NCBI GenBank assembly: GCA_016806645.1
Contig: JACSYO010002116.1
Span: 1,848,501 to 1,912,500 of the forward strand
Length of the DNA: 64,000 nucleotides
Direction: 5' to 3'
DNA from: Ophiodon elongatus
Lineage: Eukaryota > Chordata > Actinopteri > Perciformes > Hexagrammidae
The notes under the pieces are model-generated. The model was not told where the DNA came from, did not search any database, and saw nothing but the letters and a program-made list of their open reading frames with translations. Each line of letters opens with the position of its first letter. Position 1 is the stretch's first letter. Below are positions 48,801 through 61,690 of the stretch, in pieces. The position numbers were made by a program, and so were the translations under genes.

Positions 48801-49374
48801 ATATATTTTATTTATTTTACATTTAGATGTTTATTTTACTACGCTTTGCCTATCTGTGTGTGTAACCTTCTCCTAAATTCACAAAAAGTTAGCATTAGGT
48901 AATATCTAAAAAAAATTGTAAAACAAAGAAATAATTGTCTTAATGTAAGTAATCAACTAAGGGATTTTCATGGCGATATCTGTTAGTCACATTCTACTTT
49001 TTTTTTTTTTCTTTACCCGTTTTTAAATGACTGACATCCCAAATCTCCTCTTTAAAATCCTAATATGTCCACAAAATGAAAGACCCATTTTGAACATGGC
49101 TGTATCCAATGATTTCTGTCTTGGAAGTGTATGCAAATCAACACATAATGCGACAGTTGCATATTTTACACATAACATTTCAGAAAACTTGTAATACAAA
49201 ACACAATAGCCTTAATGTAATGAATCGACTGTGGAAGTTTCATTGTGGTGTTTGTAAATTATTTTGTTTTCCCTTTTCACTTGGCATGTCTCTCTCTTTA
49301 TGTTATCATTATATATATAAAAATTACAAAAAAAATCATGTAAAAAAAACAAACAAAAAAAAAACACATCTTCC

Positions 49375-49741
49375 CGGATGTGTAGCGGTCGGGCCGGTAC
49401 CGGCTCCCCTTTACGACACTGTTGTCGGTGTGGAGATGGAGCGCAGGGCGGTGGCCGGTGAATGAATGATCAAAGTCTCCTGGCTCGGAGGGCGGTGCGT
49501 GTGCAGTATTTACACTGGGCCGCTCCGCCCCTACAGCGGAGATAGAAAAGTGTCCGTGGGCCGGCGGAGGGGATGAAACAAGTGGAAGGAGATGTAGCAG
49601 ACGGACGCGCATTAATAACTCCATCGCACGCACCACACACCTCGTCGGCTCCTCTCCTTTCGCCCGGCACGCCGCGCAGCAGCATCCTCCTCCTCCCTTT
49701 TTGCCGAAGCGTTCATTTGCGGCGCTGCGATCGGGAGCTTC
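49375..49741 (+). promoter_or_regulatory. CpG-rich KLF5 promoter and 5' UTR
   Basis: There is a sharp rise in G+C and CpG relative to the AT-rich sequence before it, continuing into exon 1. GC-box-like CCGCCC/GGGCGG cores are present (near 49447 and 49524). The transcription start was not placed. Confidence 0.5.
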
Positions 49742-50436
49742 ATGGCCGCGACACTCGCGATGAGCGGCGGCGGCGGCGGCGGGCAGGAGGACACCTTCTA
49801 CCCGCTGCAGAAGGCGACCCTGCCCGCTGTCTTCCCCCTGGAGGACTCGGCGTTGTTCGGCTTGGACTGCAAGCTCACAGAAACGGACAAGACCAGGCAC
49901 AACGACTACTTGCAGGTAACAACCGGTTAGCGATGGAACCCACTACACACATTAGTGATGTGTTTCATTGAATGGGCGTGGCAGAAAGGTTGTAGAGCCT
50001 TTTTTTTTGTTTTTGTTGTTGTTGTTGTTTTTTTGTTTGTTTGTTTTTTTTCCCCCGCTGGCCTCCACATTTCCACCGGCCTCGCTGCGTGCTGTTTGTT
50101 GCCGAGCACGTTGTTTCGCACTAATTGCGGTAATAAGCGAGCCGGCTGCGACCAGCTGGACGTGAAGCCGAGCTGCTCCGCCTGCAAACGCATTCACCGC
50201 ATGTTTTCTATGCCAGCCAGTTGGCCACCAGTTGTTGGTCTCTCTCTCTCTCTCTATCGCCCCCCTCCCTCCTCTCACCATCATACCACGCTGACAACAA
50301 CTGACACCAGCTTCGGACAGAAAGCTCCCAGGCAACTCTGTCCCCAGTTAGCAGGCAACTTGTGCAGCAGAGGAAGAGAGCTGCAATATAACAGCTGGTA
50401 GGATCAGGAACCTAGAAATAGCAGCCCATCCCCAGA

Positions 50437-50467
<31 letters not shown>

Positions 50468-51666
50468 TACTGCAGCGGACAGGGAGGCATGGGTGTTTCC
50501 CCCATTCCCCTTCATGTTGCTGTTTCATCTTCTGCTGCAGGGCTTCTCTAACTTTTACACCTGCCTGCAGATTCACAGGAGCGAAACCACAAAAGCACAG
50601 AGTGAGCAAGGATTTGACGTGAAGTTGTTCGCCCGCGACACCGGTTTGATCAGCTGCTGCTTCAGCCTGTTATCGAAACTGCAGATGTGCAAATTTCCCT
50701 AATGTGTTTTTATATGAGAAGTATTAGACCTGATCTCCTTGGCTTGATCCTCTACGGTTGGCCCCACCGCCTGCGGGTTTTTGAGTTCAGCCTTGCAGCC
50801 ATAAATGGAATGTGGCAACTGCCTATTGATGACTACTTGATAAATGTTTTAGCGGTGACTGTCCTATCAAACCTTTGTCTTCTCAAAATAGCACCTTGGA
50901 ATAGTTTCATGGTGGCTCACAAGACGCAAGTCCAACTAGATACATTTTCATTTGACTAGTTTACTTTAAGGCCGTAAAGCTGAGCCGTTTCTAAACCAGA
51001 CGTTTTGTTTGTGTCTTGTGTTTTCATCAACAGGCAAAGTGTGAGATGGACCGGTATCTCTCCCCTCAGTCTCTTCCCCTTCCACCTCACGCAGACAGCC
51101 AGCAGAAGTCACAGAGAGACAGTGCGTCCGCACTGGATCAGTTCTTCACAGGCGATCACTGCGGGGCTCCCTACACCCTCAACATGAATCTTTACCTCCC
51201 TGACGCTGCCTACCTGCGGATGGGCTTGTGTCAGCAGGTGCGGGCCCCTCAGCACCAGAACCACACAGGTCTCACCCAAATCAAAACAGAATCTGCCTCC
51301 CCGTGTTTCTCCACCAACATACAGCTGCACTGCCCGAACGCCACGTCCGCTACTAGCTGCAGCACGTCTGGACACGGTCCCGGCAGTATTGCCATGGAAA
51401 CCTCAGCCATAAACATGACGTTAACAGGGTTACCGGACTTCACCAGTGTTTTCAGCCAGTCGGGGGGCAGCCAGTCGGGGGGCAGCCGCGGTGACGATTC
51501 GGTGCCAGAAGTGTTCATCAAACAGGAAATGTCATCGCAGTTCGAGCAGCAAGCTCTCCACCACCATGACAACAACGGCTCGCTGTTTCAGCTACTAAAC
51601 TCCGGCTTGGACCATCACCATGGCAATGGTATGGAGGCTCAGCATCAGCATCATCATCACCACCAT

Positions 51667-51701
<35 letters not shown>

Positions 51702-52212
51702 GCAGATACAACACACTTCCACTTCCACAATCCACACGCCTTTCCATAATTTGCCGGTAGCTTCTTCTGCATCTCAACGAGAGCAGACTGCCAAGCCTGC
51801 TTACTGCGGCCTGGGTGGCGGGGCATACACACACCCACACGTTCAGCCACACCCCCATTTCGTCCAGCAGCAGGTGCCCTACCTGCCACCCTCCCCACCG
51901 AGCTCGGAGCCTGGCAGCCCCGACAGGCAGAAGGAGCTGCTCCACACCATGTCCCCTCCCCCCTCGTATGCAGCCACCATCGCCTCCAAGTTGTCAGGTA
52001 GCACCCCTGGACTCGGACCCGGCCCGGGACCAGGCAGCTTGGCTCTGCCCCACACTGCAGGTCCCACGCCGGTCCCAGGCCAAGTCGCTCCTGCGGCAAC
52101 CGCAGCCCCAACCCCAGCTCAGACCATCGTGCCTGCCCGCTACAACCGGAGGAACAACCCGGACTTGGAGAAACGACGGATCCACCACTGTGATTACCCA
52201 GGTTAGAACAAG

Positions 52213-52249
<37 letters not shown>

Positions 52250-54171
52250 GTGTGTGTGTGTGTGTGCACGTGCGCGTACGCATGCTGATTCTTGTGACTG
52301 TTGTGTGTTTATTTTTACACTGTGCTGTGGTCAGGTGAATATCTGGTCACTCACAAAACCAGCTTTATTTTAAGACGCCCGTGCATTTCTTTTTTTTTTT
52401 TTTTTAATTACATGTTGTGTAAAGAATGACTTTCCCAGGCACATGAGTCACAAAATGTTCTCCAGCCACGGTCAAACTTGTGTTGCACTGGAATGAAATC
52501 ACTTCGGCAATGCGGAACATTAATCACCGCCTTTCAATTAACCACCTGGTTTAAAAACTACTTCGCATTTATTATCTCTCCTCAAACGTCTCGAGCACTC
52601 TCCGCCGTGCACGCTCGCACATTGTTGTGGCTTCAAAGTAATCACTGGTATGATTGTGGAATGAACCTGCTTGTGTGTGCGTGTGCGTGTGCGTGTGCGT
52701 GTGCGTGTGCGTGTGTGTGTGTTAATTAAATGGATGTTCTCCTTAAGTCATTTGATCTTTTTTTCCCCAACACATAATTTGCATACAGTCATGCTTTAAA
52801 TTGTGGGCTCAGATTGCAGTTGCACAATGTGCAGCTACTTGTAGGGCATGTAATGTCAACTAGCCTGTGGCAGTGTGTAAAATAGGCTTAAGCGGAGCCT
52901 CCTGCAGCATGTTACCACATGTCGAACATCTATTCCATCACATCCACACAAGGACGCATCCACACTTTACCCAAGAGTATTTTAGTCACGCTGCTGCTCA
53001 CTGTTTAATCTTTGCAATACATGAACTTCTATCATTTCCTTATTTAAAGTCTGAATAAACCTGAAGAATATCGTTAAAAAATGTTTTTCAAAACAGTGTG
53101 TATGACACAAAGTGCAAAAGGTTTTGTCATCCTGAACCGAACACATCTCGACTTCGATGTCAAACTAGTGGGTGTAGTGAACAGAAGTTTTCAACAGAGA
53201 AGTATTCTGTGCGATTAGTGGCATGCAGTTGAATTAATTTGATTGTAAACAGTTTACCAAATAAGACTGAAAGTCAGCGACAAAAACACAAAGTTTTCTA
53301 TATCTCATTTCAAACGACTTCTGTTCCTCATTAGTTCGCATTTCTAGCCCACCACAGCTCAGTTTATTGGGCAAATGCATATCTGACATGTGAATGATTT
53401 GCACTTGGATTAATCCTTCTGTTTGTGTTTATCTCCCTGTCTGTTGTCAGGCTGCAAGAAAGTCTACACCAAGTCCTCCCATCTGAAAGCCCACCTCAGG
53501 ACTCACACGGGTAAGACATTCCTCCAATTAATGCAGCTTTTTAAAACGGGCACTCGGCAAAAAAAAAAAAAAAAAAAAAAAAAAGGCGCTGCCCACATGA
53601 CTCGTATTTCGGTATCTGCGCTGGCACCATGTTGCTAGGCAGAGTGTTGTGTTCCTGGCATGTGTGTGTAAATGTATCCTACCCCATTCCCATCCACTGC
53701 CCAATATACTATTCCATCAAAACAGGTGGAAGTGACACACTTCTGCCAGGGTATGACTCTCAGAATATGTGGTCGGCGCTAGACGGATGGTGCCATCTCT
53801 CTCTTAAGATACCGGTGCTTGTTCAAACATCGATGTTTAAACACTTTAATATGCTTGTTTGGCGTGTTCGCCACTATAAATATATACAAGAGCCGTCTGG
53901 GCAGATACAAAAATATCTTGGATCGTCCTGTTCCTAATCTCTGCACTGTGTACACTTCAGGATCCATTTTCCTTTTTTCTTTTGTTCCCTTGATTTGAGT
54001 CTTTCAATCTGTCTCCTTCTCTCACATTTAGATTTGAACTATTAGTTTTGGATGAGCAAGGTCAACAAACAAGCGCTTAGGTGTTGGGCCCCACCTCAAT
54101 CCAGCTAACAAAACAAAGCTTCTGTTGATATCTACGCATTCCTCATTCATCCACACACACACACGCACGCA

Positions 54172-54238
<67 letters not shown>

Positions 54239-54672
54239 CTCACTCTTACCACTTTACGATCCAGTTTGTTCCCCTTATGAATCTGAACTCTTAGTACAGA
54301 ACATCGTTGTGGGTGTGCGTGCCTTGCATTTCAGTTTTGGGAACATGACACGACAATTAGATCTGGCGTCATTCCTGCTGCAGGCTGATTGTGTTTATTG
54401 CAGTTATTATGAACCACAAGATGAGGACACAACACATAAAGAGGGATGTAGCAGCAACTTCCTCATCCCTTCTGCTTTTGTCAGTCCCGCTTAGTTATTT
54501 TCTCCCCTTTTTCTTTTTTTTTTTTTTTTTTTTTAAATCGCTTTCATTCATCTAATCATCCTCTTCTCTGCTTTGTGCCATCCTCCCACCTTCAACCCCT
54601 CCCCATTTCTATCTTTGTCTGTTACTCATTCTACTTCTCTTATTCAGCTGCTTGAATGCACACTTATGCACT

Positions 54673-54733
<61 letters not shown>

Positions 54734-56686
54734 GTCAGTAATCTGTATGAGATGATTCCTAATGCGTTTGGGTCCCTGTGGGAGTTCCCACTCTAATCTC
54801 CATCAACATCCATTATCCTGATTGTTTGTGTGTCTGTCTGTGAGAGCGTGTGTGTGTATATGTGTGTGTGGGTACATGTTTTTGCTAGTGTAAGAACTGA
54901 ACACTTCACTTCACTCTATTTTTCTTCCTTTTCATTGTGTCTCCTAGTTGTGTTCAGTTTCAGGTGTGTGTTTCTAACCACAGTGTGGTTAATTTTGTAA
55001 CAGGATTACAGTTGTTGTTTTAGCGACGCTGCACTGCTTACTGTGCTTGTTTAAAGGGTTGGTTCACACAAATGACAAAAAAAACATGTTTTTACTTACC
55101 TGTAATGGTATCCAGCATGCAGATAGTTGTAGTTTGTCCAGGTTTTGAGATCTACATCACTTAAATTATTGCTTCTACCTTATTTTAATGGAGGTGAATG
55201 GAATTATGTTTATGGTGCATAGAGCTTTGAAAAATGTCACACAGTTTTTTTTCCCTTAGAAAAATTGTCTGAATAAGCCAGAGAACTCAATATTGTCATC
55301 TATTTTTAGAAGTAGTTCCAATGAAACTGTTCTTGGTGAGGTCTGTGGACTATCTGGAGTTATGAGGCATATTTCTGGATGGACACACAGTTGTTGAATT
55401 CTGATTTGCGATTTGCCGTAGAATTACCAATAATCTACATATATCCCACCCTGTTTTTGATCATTAGAAATATATTAATAGATAAAAGGAGGAGAATAAG
55501 AAATAACCACTAAGCAGACAGCACAATTTCTATTAGATTCCATTATAATTTGCTTTTAAAGCGCTGTGACTCACTTGTAAGGCACACTTTAATCTTTCAA
55601 GTTAATCTTTTTTTAATTTTTTTTTATCTTTAATCAATTACATGGAGCAGCAAACTAATTTGTTAACTTGAAAAGGAGGTTATCTTCCCTAGTCTTTTAA
55701 AATGCACAGAAAAAGCAAAGAAAGAAGGATAAAAAGGCAATTTAGCTGAACAAGAATCAAGTTCATTACCAACTGGCCATATTTCATAAACACCCTTTGT
55801 TACCAGACAGCTAAATACACAGAGCTGGTATAAATGTATTTCCAGTTCAGACTTGTCTTTGGGGTGTAATGTGCTCATGTTGTCTCAATTCTTTTAATGT
55901 CACAATTAAAATTCCATTCACCTTTGTTGTTTTGGGTGGTGGCACAAATGTCAATTGTGGATGAATACCACTGGGTGAACAAGTCCTTTAGACTCACCTA
56001 CGGGCCACTGGGGGAGGGGTTGAGTCGTGGGCTGGGGGGGAGATGGGTCACACAGGTTTTTAACAAAGTGCCTGTTGCTGCAACTGTACATTATTGGAAT
56101 GACCGACGTACAGAGAAGCTTCAACCAAAGAGAAATGCACAGAGGCAAAGGCCCGACACTACGCATGAGTCGGCCGTGGGAAACTTGTGCGTTGCTAGCG
56201 CTTGATGAATGACAGTGTTATGACTGTATATGTTGTTAGACAACTGGACTTTTCTGTATAGCCTGTTTTCCCAGTTCCTCCACCCAACTGTATGAATCAT
56301 CTAACTCAGGGAACGTCTGTGTTAATAGTGATCAGTATCATCAGTTCTTACACTCGCACATTGACACATTTCTGTTCTTTCTAGAGAGTGCTGGCGATCA
56401 TGTGATTGGGGCGAGAAACGCCCGGCTCATTGCTGCCGTCTGCGCAGTTATTTTCAGAGAGCGGCTGCACTAATCTCACACTTGCTCTTTTTCCTCCCGC
56501 CCTGCAGGTGAGAAGCCGTACAGGTGCACGTGGGACAGCTGCGACTGGCGCTTCGCACGTTCGGATGAGCTGACGCGCCATTTCCGAAAGCACACGGGCG
56601 CCAAACCCTTCCAGTGCGCCGTCTGCTCGCGCTCCTTCTCCCGATCCGACCACCTCGCCCTGCACATGAAGAGACACCAGAACTAG
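49742..56686 (+). CDS. klf5: Krueppel-like factor 5
   Basis: KLF5 is a zinc-finger transcription factor binding GC/CACCC boxes, active in epithelial proliferation and development. Exons 49742-49915, 51034-52201, 53451-53510 and 56508-56686 join in frame to 526 residues (human 457). Family marks: KCEMDRYLSPQ, DSASALDQFFTGD, LNMNLYLPDAAYLR, TQIKTES, EVFIKQEM, then YLPPSPPSSEPGSPDRQ (the phosphodegron) and TMSPPPSYAATIASKL (PPxY motif for WW-domain ubiquitin ligases). The basic PARYNRRNNPDLEKRRIHH leads into three C2H2 fingers: finger 1 starts C444 and is split by intron 2, then CTWDSCDWRFARSDELTRH and CAVCSRSFSRSDHLALH, ending KRHQN. The protein is longer than human mainly through exon 2: a His/Gln tract, a repeated SQSGG and a Gly/Pro/Ala stretch. 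A second ATG lies 6 codons in (MSGGGG). An anonymous group-7 KLF is excluded by the degron/PPSY region. Confidence 0.97.
51640..51705 (+). repeat. Coding CAT/CAC and CAG tract in KLF5 exon 2
   Basis: About ten consecutive His codons followed by nine Gln codons, after a looser QHQ run. The CAG part is pure and may vary in length between individuals. Confidence 0.95.
52217..52265. repeat. (GT)n microsatellite near the KLF5 exon 2 donor
   Basis: Starts about 15 bp after the donor GTTAGA (52202) and has one GC interruption. Confidence 0.93.
54152..54236. repeat. (CA)n microsatellite
   Basis: CA array with early CG interruptions, in KLF5 intron 3. Confidence 0.95.
54577..54731 (+). repeat. 101-bp dispersed element with (CA)n tail, copy 2
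   Basis: 54577-54677 matches 42250-42350 with one substitution (T for A at about 54630) and is followed by CA repeats to 54731. In KLF5 intron 3, same orientation as copy 1. Confidence 0.85.
55057..55390 (+). repeat. Teleost interspersed repeat, family A copy 3
   Basis: The longest copy: GGGTTGGTTCACACAAAT, ACCTGTAATGGTATCCAGCA, TTTTAATGGAGGTGAATGG, AAAATTGTCTGAATAAGCC and GAGGTCTGTGGACTATC. It lies in KLF5 intron 3. Confidence 0.6.
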
Positions 56687-58082
56687 CAGCGTTTTTTGCA
56701 TCGCACACACTACAAATACACAAGCACTATCTTGACCCACACAAAGCACTCACTCCAATCTCCCACAACAGCAATGTTACAAGCTGCCTGATGACACCAC
56801 AGCTGCTCCTGGTGCTGCTATCCTGTGCCCAAACGGTACGATAGCCTAACAAGCGTGTTGCTCTTAACCCGAAGTGGGGGACAAATCGGAGGTTGTAAAG
56901 TAGAAAGATAATGGGCAGATGAAGTCCATGTCCCCTAACCTCCAGATATACTTGGTATATATTTCTTTGGACGAATACAAAGAAGAAAAAAATAGTATCA
57001 AAAAGGAAACGGTAGCTTAAAAATGTGTCTCCGGTGCAATTGGACTCGTTTGTGTGACTGGAATGAAAGCACTCAAAACTTGTTCATCTTTTGTCTCTAA
57101 CATAGAACTGGCTTTGTTTCTTTTCTTTTTTTATAAAGGAGAAACTTTTGTTTGCAAAACTAGTCAAGCCAAATCTTTGTTTACTCCTTGGTTTGTTAGT
57201 TTATTCATATAACTGGAATATCCAGTTTCTTTTTCTTTCTTTTTTTTTCTTCTTTAACCAAATCCTTTTGGTTTGCACTAGAATTGGTCATGTAAGTCTA
57301 AGCCTTTTTGGCCCATGTGTCTCATTCACCACTGGAACAATCATTATCACTACTGGACTGAATGTCTGTGAACGCCACACAAATAATCGCTGTTCAGATA
57401 TTAAAAATTGAAGGCATTTATACTCTTGAGAGAGGGAAGATAGTGCAGGAAAAAACGAGGGAGGGGTGGAGATGAAGGGATTTTAGCGAGAGGAGATCTG
57501 AGGACGACTGAGAAACAGAGGAAGGTGGACAGTTGCTAAAGAGCAGCAATTAGGTGATGAATTATTCATGTTGTCTTTCTGTGGATTTCCAACCAGAGAA
57601 ATGTAGAACCAGTAGACACGTTCTAGAATTCATTTAGTTCAAACAGAATTGACCGTATTTGATGCACAATTACTGTACATCTCTCATCCAGCCTTTTTTT
57701 TTTTTTTATGTTAAAAATGTTTTAACCAAAGTACCATCTTCATCACCAACACCTTATTAAGTGCCTCCTTCTCTGATTTATGTGGTTTTGTTCAGTGGTA
57801 GCAGAGATGTGATCAATGTAGTCCTTTAAAACACACGTGGTGCTGTTTTTATTTCTTAATCTATTGAAATCTCTAGGAAAAAAAGTGAATTTCTTTTTTT
57901 TAAATTACAAGGTTTACCCATCATTCATTGTGATTCAACAGGCCAGACCACTTCACGGACATCCTGAGATTATGTGGAACTTTTTAAAATTAAAATGACA
58001 GTCCTCTCTCTGGGGGCTTTCACTCTCTGACTCTGTACACAACTAACTTAAAATTCGGCTCTATCAGTCAGTCGAACGTGGA

Positions 58083-58330
58083 CGTATGTTTCATTAAAGG
58101 ATAAGTTTACATTTTTCCAAGTCTTTCTTAAAACAACATGCCCATATGGGCTTTGCAAGAGTTCTTTGTTGCTGCAAGTGTTCCTGAAGCGATCTCTGTT
58201 TAAAACGTTTTCAGTGGAAGTGATAGGAGACAAAATCGACAGTCCTCGTAAAATGTAATTGTGTTAAGCTGAACATAATGTGAGGCGTCATCATATTTCA
58301 GTCATTAGTGCAGAATTCCCTCTTTGCCAG
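58083..58330 (+). repeat. Percomorph interspersed repeat inside the KLF5 3' UTR
   Basis: Blocks AAAGGATAAGTTTACATTTT, CAAGTCTTTCTTAAAACAAC, GTGATAGGAGACAAAATC, GACAGTCCTC and TGAGGCGTCATCATATTTCA follow the order of an abundant percomorph repeat I recognise from memory. Diverged, single copy in the window. Confidence 0.6.
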
Positions 58331-59669
58331 ACTGTCGCTGTGTTTCCATAAACATATTTTTAGTCGTATTTTGAAGTAGCTCATTAGAAAATCTCTAGGT
58401 AAAGAGAAAGATGTTGATGTGCCAAATGCAAACCCCTTTGCTGAAAAAAGAATTCGGACAAATTAATTCTTAGGGGTTTCAAGATAAAGAGGTTTAGAAA
58501 TTAGCTGGAAAAAGTCATTTGGAGCTATATTTCAATAGTATGTGGAAGTGTTGGGTCATAAATCTGTAATCCTCAAAAGTTTTTTTTATCACTTAAAAAG
58601 ATATTCAAGATACATTGTCTAAAAATAGGTCCCTATATGTCACTGAAATTTGACTAGATAGGTGATTTTGTCTTATATTGTGTTATGGGATATTTAAGTA
58701 ATCAAACAAATATACTGGTAATATTTTTGCAGTATTTTTCTCTCGTAGAGGGTTAAATGACCAAGGCGACTTGTTTTTGTTTCCGGTTTGCAACCTCTAC
58801 TTCTTTGACTCTGTTAACTGGCAGATAGCCAATGCGTAACGCAAGCATACCGCCAACTGCTGATGTTTATTCTCTCCAAACCAGTTGATGGAAACGCACC
58901 TTATTTGCATTTCTGTTTTGCAACATTTATAAAAAAAAAAAGCTTAAAATTTGCTTGAAAACACGACATGTTGTTGTTGTTGAGCTGTTGTGTGGAATAA
59001 CACAATGAGGTAGTTCAGAGTACTAAAAAGACAGAAACTTTGCAAAGTACCCATTTGAGTGTAGTATTCGCAAATAGTAACTTTGACTGAAATAATTTTT
59101 ACCACAAAACAAAGATTGTGTTGCATCAATCAAAAACTCTTTAATGTACGTTGCATGAGAGTATTGTTTTAAGACAGACTTGAAAAATGTCACCGTTGTC
59201 CTTTAATGTACATTTGAATGTCCATTTTGATGGTGTGATTTTGCCTGCACCTATAACTGTATTTGTTCATTCACTGCAGGTAGCATAAAGATAATATAGC
59301 ACTGTAATGTATCATGGTAAATCTGACTATTTATTTGATTGTGTAGAAGTGGGGGTTGTATTAGATCAACCGTCTTTCTCCCCAGCAAAAATGCCTTAAT
59401 GTAAATATATGCACTGTAAATAACTATTGATTTGTTTCCCTCTTTTGTTATTGTTTTGTAAACAAAAGGGCAAAAAGAGGAAAATGCCCTGCATCCAAAA
59501 ATATTTGAGCCTTTTTTTTCTTTGGTTTTGTTTTCTTGTCAAAGATATTTTGATGCCATTGTTTTATATATTGTCCTTCCAACAACTTATTTTGTAGATT
59601 TGTTTTCTTCCTAGTTAAACGTTCCAAAGACAAAAGTTGTTTTTTCTTCAACTGAGTGAAACCGATCCT

Positions 59670-59675
59670 AATAAA
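59670..59675 (+). terminator. Probable KLF5 polyadenylation signal
   Basis: AATAAA followed within 30 nt by a U/GU-containing stretch (TTTTACAGATGTGCTCTTGG). It is the first well-placed canonical signal in this region. Confidence 0.6.
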
Positions 59676-60079
59676 GTCAACTGACACTTTTACAGATGTG
59701 CTCTTGGGCTGAAGTTAATGAGATTTCATCTTTTACCTCCTAACAATGACTGAATTTCTGGGGCCTATATGTGGCAGCAACCAAAATATGTTCATTTCGT
59801 TTTTTTGTCCATGAGGTTTGTGTTAAAGCAGTTTTTTGAAGAGTAAGCCATGCTGTGCAAATAGAGTGTGGTGTTTGTGGTGCATTAAAACAAGCCCCGC
59901 CAAGGCCTAAACGAAACGAACGAGACATAACCACATTTTAATCTTTTCAAATTGAAACATGCGCTGATCCTCCGTGTTTGGGATTTTCTGCGGAGATCCA
60001 ACAGGCTTAAATGTTCAGTTTCACCAAAAAGGAGATAAGAAGGGAAGATGTGGAGGAGAGGCAAAGCGTTCTTGTCCGG

Positions 60080-60200
60080 GACCTGCAAGTAACCTGCAGC
60101 ACCCTTGCTGATCAACAAACAATAGTCCTTTGATGTCCCAGCAAGAGACAATGGACAAGAAAATAAATTTGACCACCACTCAGGGACCAGAGGGGAATCC
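60080..60200. promoter_or_regulatory. Candidate conserved element downstream of KLF5
   Basis: Unique block with a SOX-like AACAATAG, TCF/LEF-like CCTTTGATG and another SOX-like GACAATGG within 50 bp. Proposed from motif content only. Confidence 0.3.
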
Positions 60201-61539
60201 CACTGCATTGAAATGGACGTACAAACACGCGTGCGTGCACACACACCCACACACACACCATATGTTCTTGATTTAAGTCATAAATGTGACCCAGGGTCTC
60301 TGTTGTAATCTACCTCAGATGTCAGAAAAGAGGGAGGTGGAGGGGAGAGAGTGAAAGAAGTGAAATGCAGAACAATCTAAACAAAAGAATCTCTGGGGGG
60401 ACCCAATCAACCACTTCCGTCCTCCTACATCTCCTCTCGCTCTCCTCCTCCGCTCCTCTGATTTAATTTCATTTTCTCTCCCTCTCCCTCTTTGTCTTTC
60501 CATGCACCGTATCCCCCTCTTCTCCCCAGTGGAAAGTATTGTATGAAAGTCCAGGGGCGCAGCTCCACGGGTCAGAGTGGAGACTGTTCTCATAACCTGC
60601 TTCGCTCCTCATCTTTTCCCCCCTTTTTCTTTTTAATATACACACCTCGTCTCCCTTAAGTCCTCTCTGCTCCATCTTTTCCTCCACCTAAAGCTCAAGA
60701 GGGGGAATTTTATTCTCTCTTATTTCCATTTTTTGCTTATCTTGATTCCCTCTCTCTCCAAATCTTACAAATGATTCAGAAAATGTCGACTTGCAGGTGT
60801 ATTTCTTAGTGTGAGAATATTAAAAAGTTAGGAAGAATGTTTCACACAAACACACACAGTGGTGATGAGTGAGTGGGAGCTACCGGTTCATGTTTTGGAT
60901 CAACTAAATTAATGTCACACATCTGGAAGAAGGCTCCTGCCTGCTCCACCCTCTGCTGTGTTGCGTTGGTGTGATTCCCAGTTTCCCTTTGTGTGTGTCT
61001 GTGTGTGTTTGTGTGTGTGTGTCTGTGTGTGTATGTAGGTATAATGTTTCCAGTGCTCCTCTCTTGGAACAGACCACCCACTCAGAAGACCAATAGAAAG
61101 ACTACAGGGAACCCGGATAGACACACACACACATATGCAACTCCCTCCAAAGTCAACTATTCCCAATATTCTCAGAATAGAACATGTTGTTATCAGAGAT
61201 TGAAGTGATAGCAGAACAACCGACATGCCATCAAAAAGTTTAAAAACATGATATCAGAAATCAAGGAGGGTTTAATTCCAAGACGCTACGTTCATTTAAA
61301 AAAAATGTAGCCTCAGGTCGACTCATCAGTTAGAAAATGTTAGAAGTTTGAAATATCAGAGCCTCATCGTGGCTGCTGATTTTAAGTATAGCGGTTCTCA
61401 ATAGGGGACTGTACCTTTAAGTCCGACCTGGAGAGAGCCGCTATGAGGGAGTTGCTGTGAGGACAAACACTGGAGATTCACCCTGAGCTCCATCTGGACC
61501 AATGACATTTTGGGCGGCCAGAGGCTCAGCAGGTTTGTC

Positions 61540-61690
61540 CACTAATCGCAAGGTAGGTTGTTCAATCTCGGGTGTCCTTGAGCAAAACACTGAACCCCAT
61601 GATGGTTAAGACCAGCGCCATGGCGGCTTGCTGCCTTCTCTGGGTGTTTGTGAGTAAAGCCCTCGAGGTGAAAGCACAACATAAATGCAA
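61540..61690 (+). repeat. Teleost interspersed repeat (CCTTGAGCAAAACACTGAACCCC type)
   Basis: GTGTCCTTGAGCAAAACACT, GAACCCCATGATGG and CTGGGTGTTTGTGAGTAAAG, with an ATAAATGCA-like end, follow the layout of a widespread teleost repeat tail. Mutated copy. Confidence 0.55.

Larger units (their letters stand above)
47811..49741. other. PIBF1-KLF5 intergenic interval with KLF5 5' flank
   Basis: It contains the PIBF1 3' UTR, a repeat copy (48555-48800), AT-rich unique sequence and, from about 49380, a CpG-rich region that is the likely KLF5 promoter and 5' UTR. No other gene was seen. Confidence 0.65.
56687..59690 (+). other. KLF5 3' UTR (about 3 kb)
   Basis: Starts at the stop codon and probably ends about 15-20 nt after AATAAA at 59670. 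The last part (about 59200-59680) is unique, with ATTTA-type AU-rich elements such as CTATTTATTTG, consistent with an unstable mRNA. An interspersed repeat sits in the middle (58083-58330). No further ORF. Confidence 0.65.

Noticed and set aside
51518..52111. Long antisense ORFs opposite KLF5 exon 2 and exon 1 (also 49298-49900)
   Set aside because: They are shadows of GC-rich coding sequence on the other strand with no family signature, and the plus-strand gene is certain.
55897..56212. Possible exon (102 codons) in KLF5 intron 3
   Set aside because: No recognisable protein, no fitting splice sites to the phase-1 junction between KLF5 exons 3 and 4, and repeat-like flanks. The KLF5 fingers join perfectly without it.
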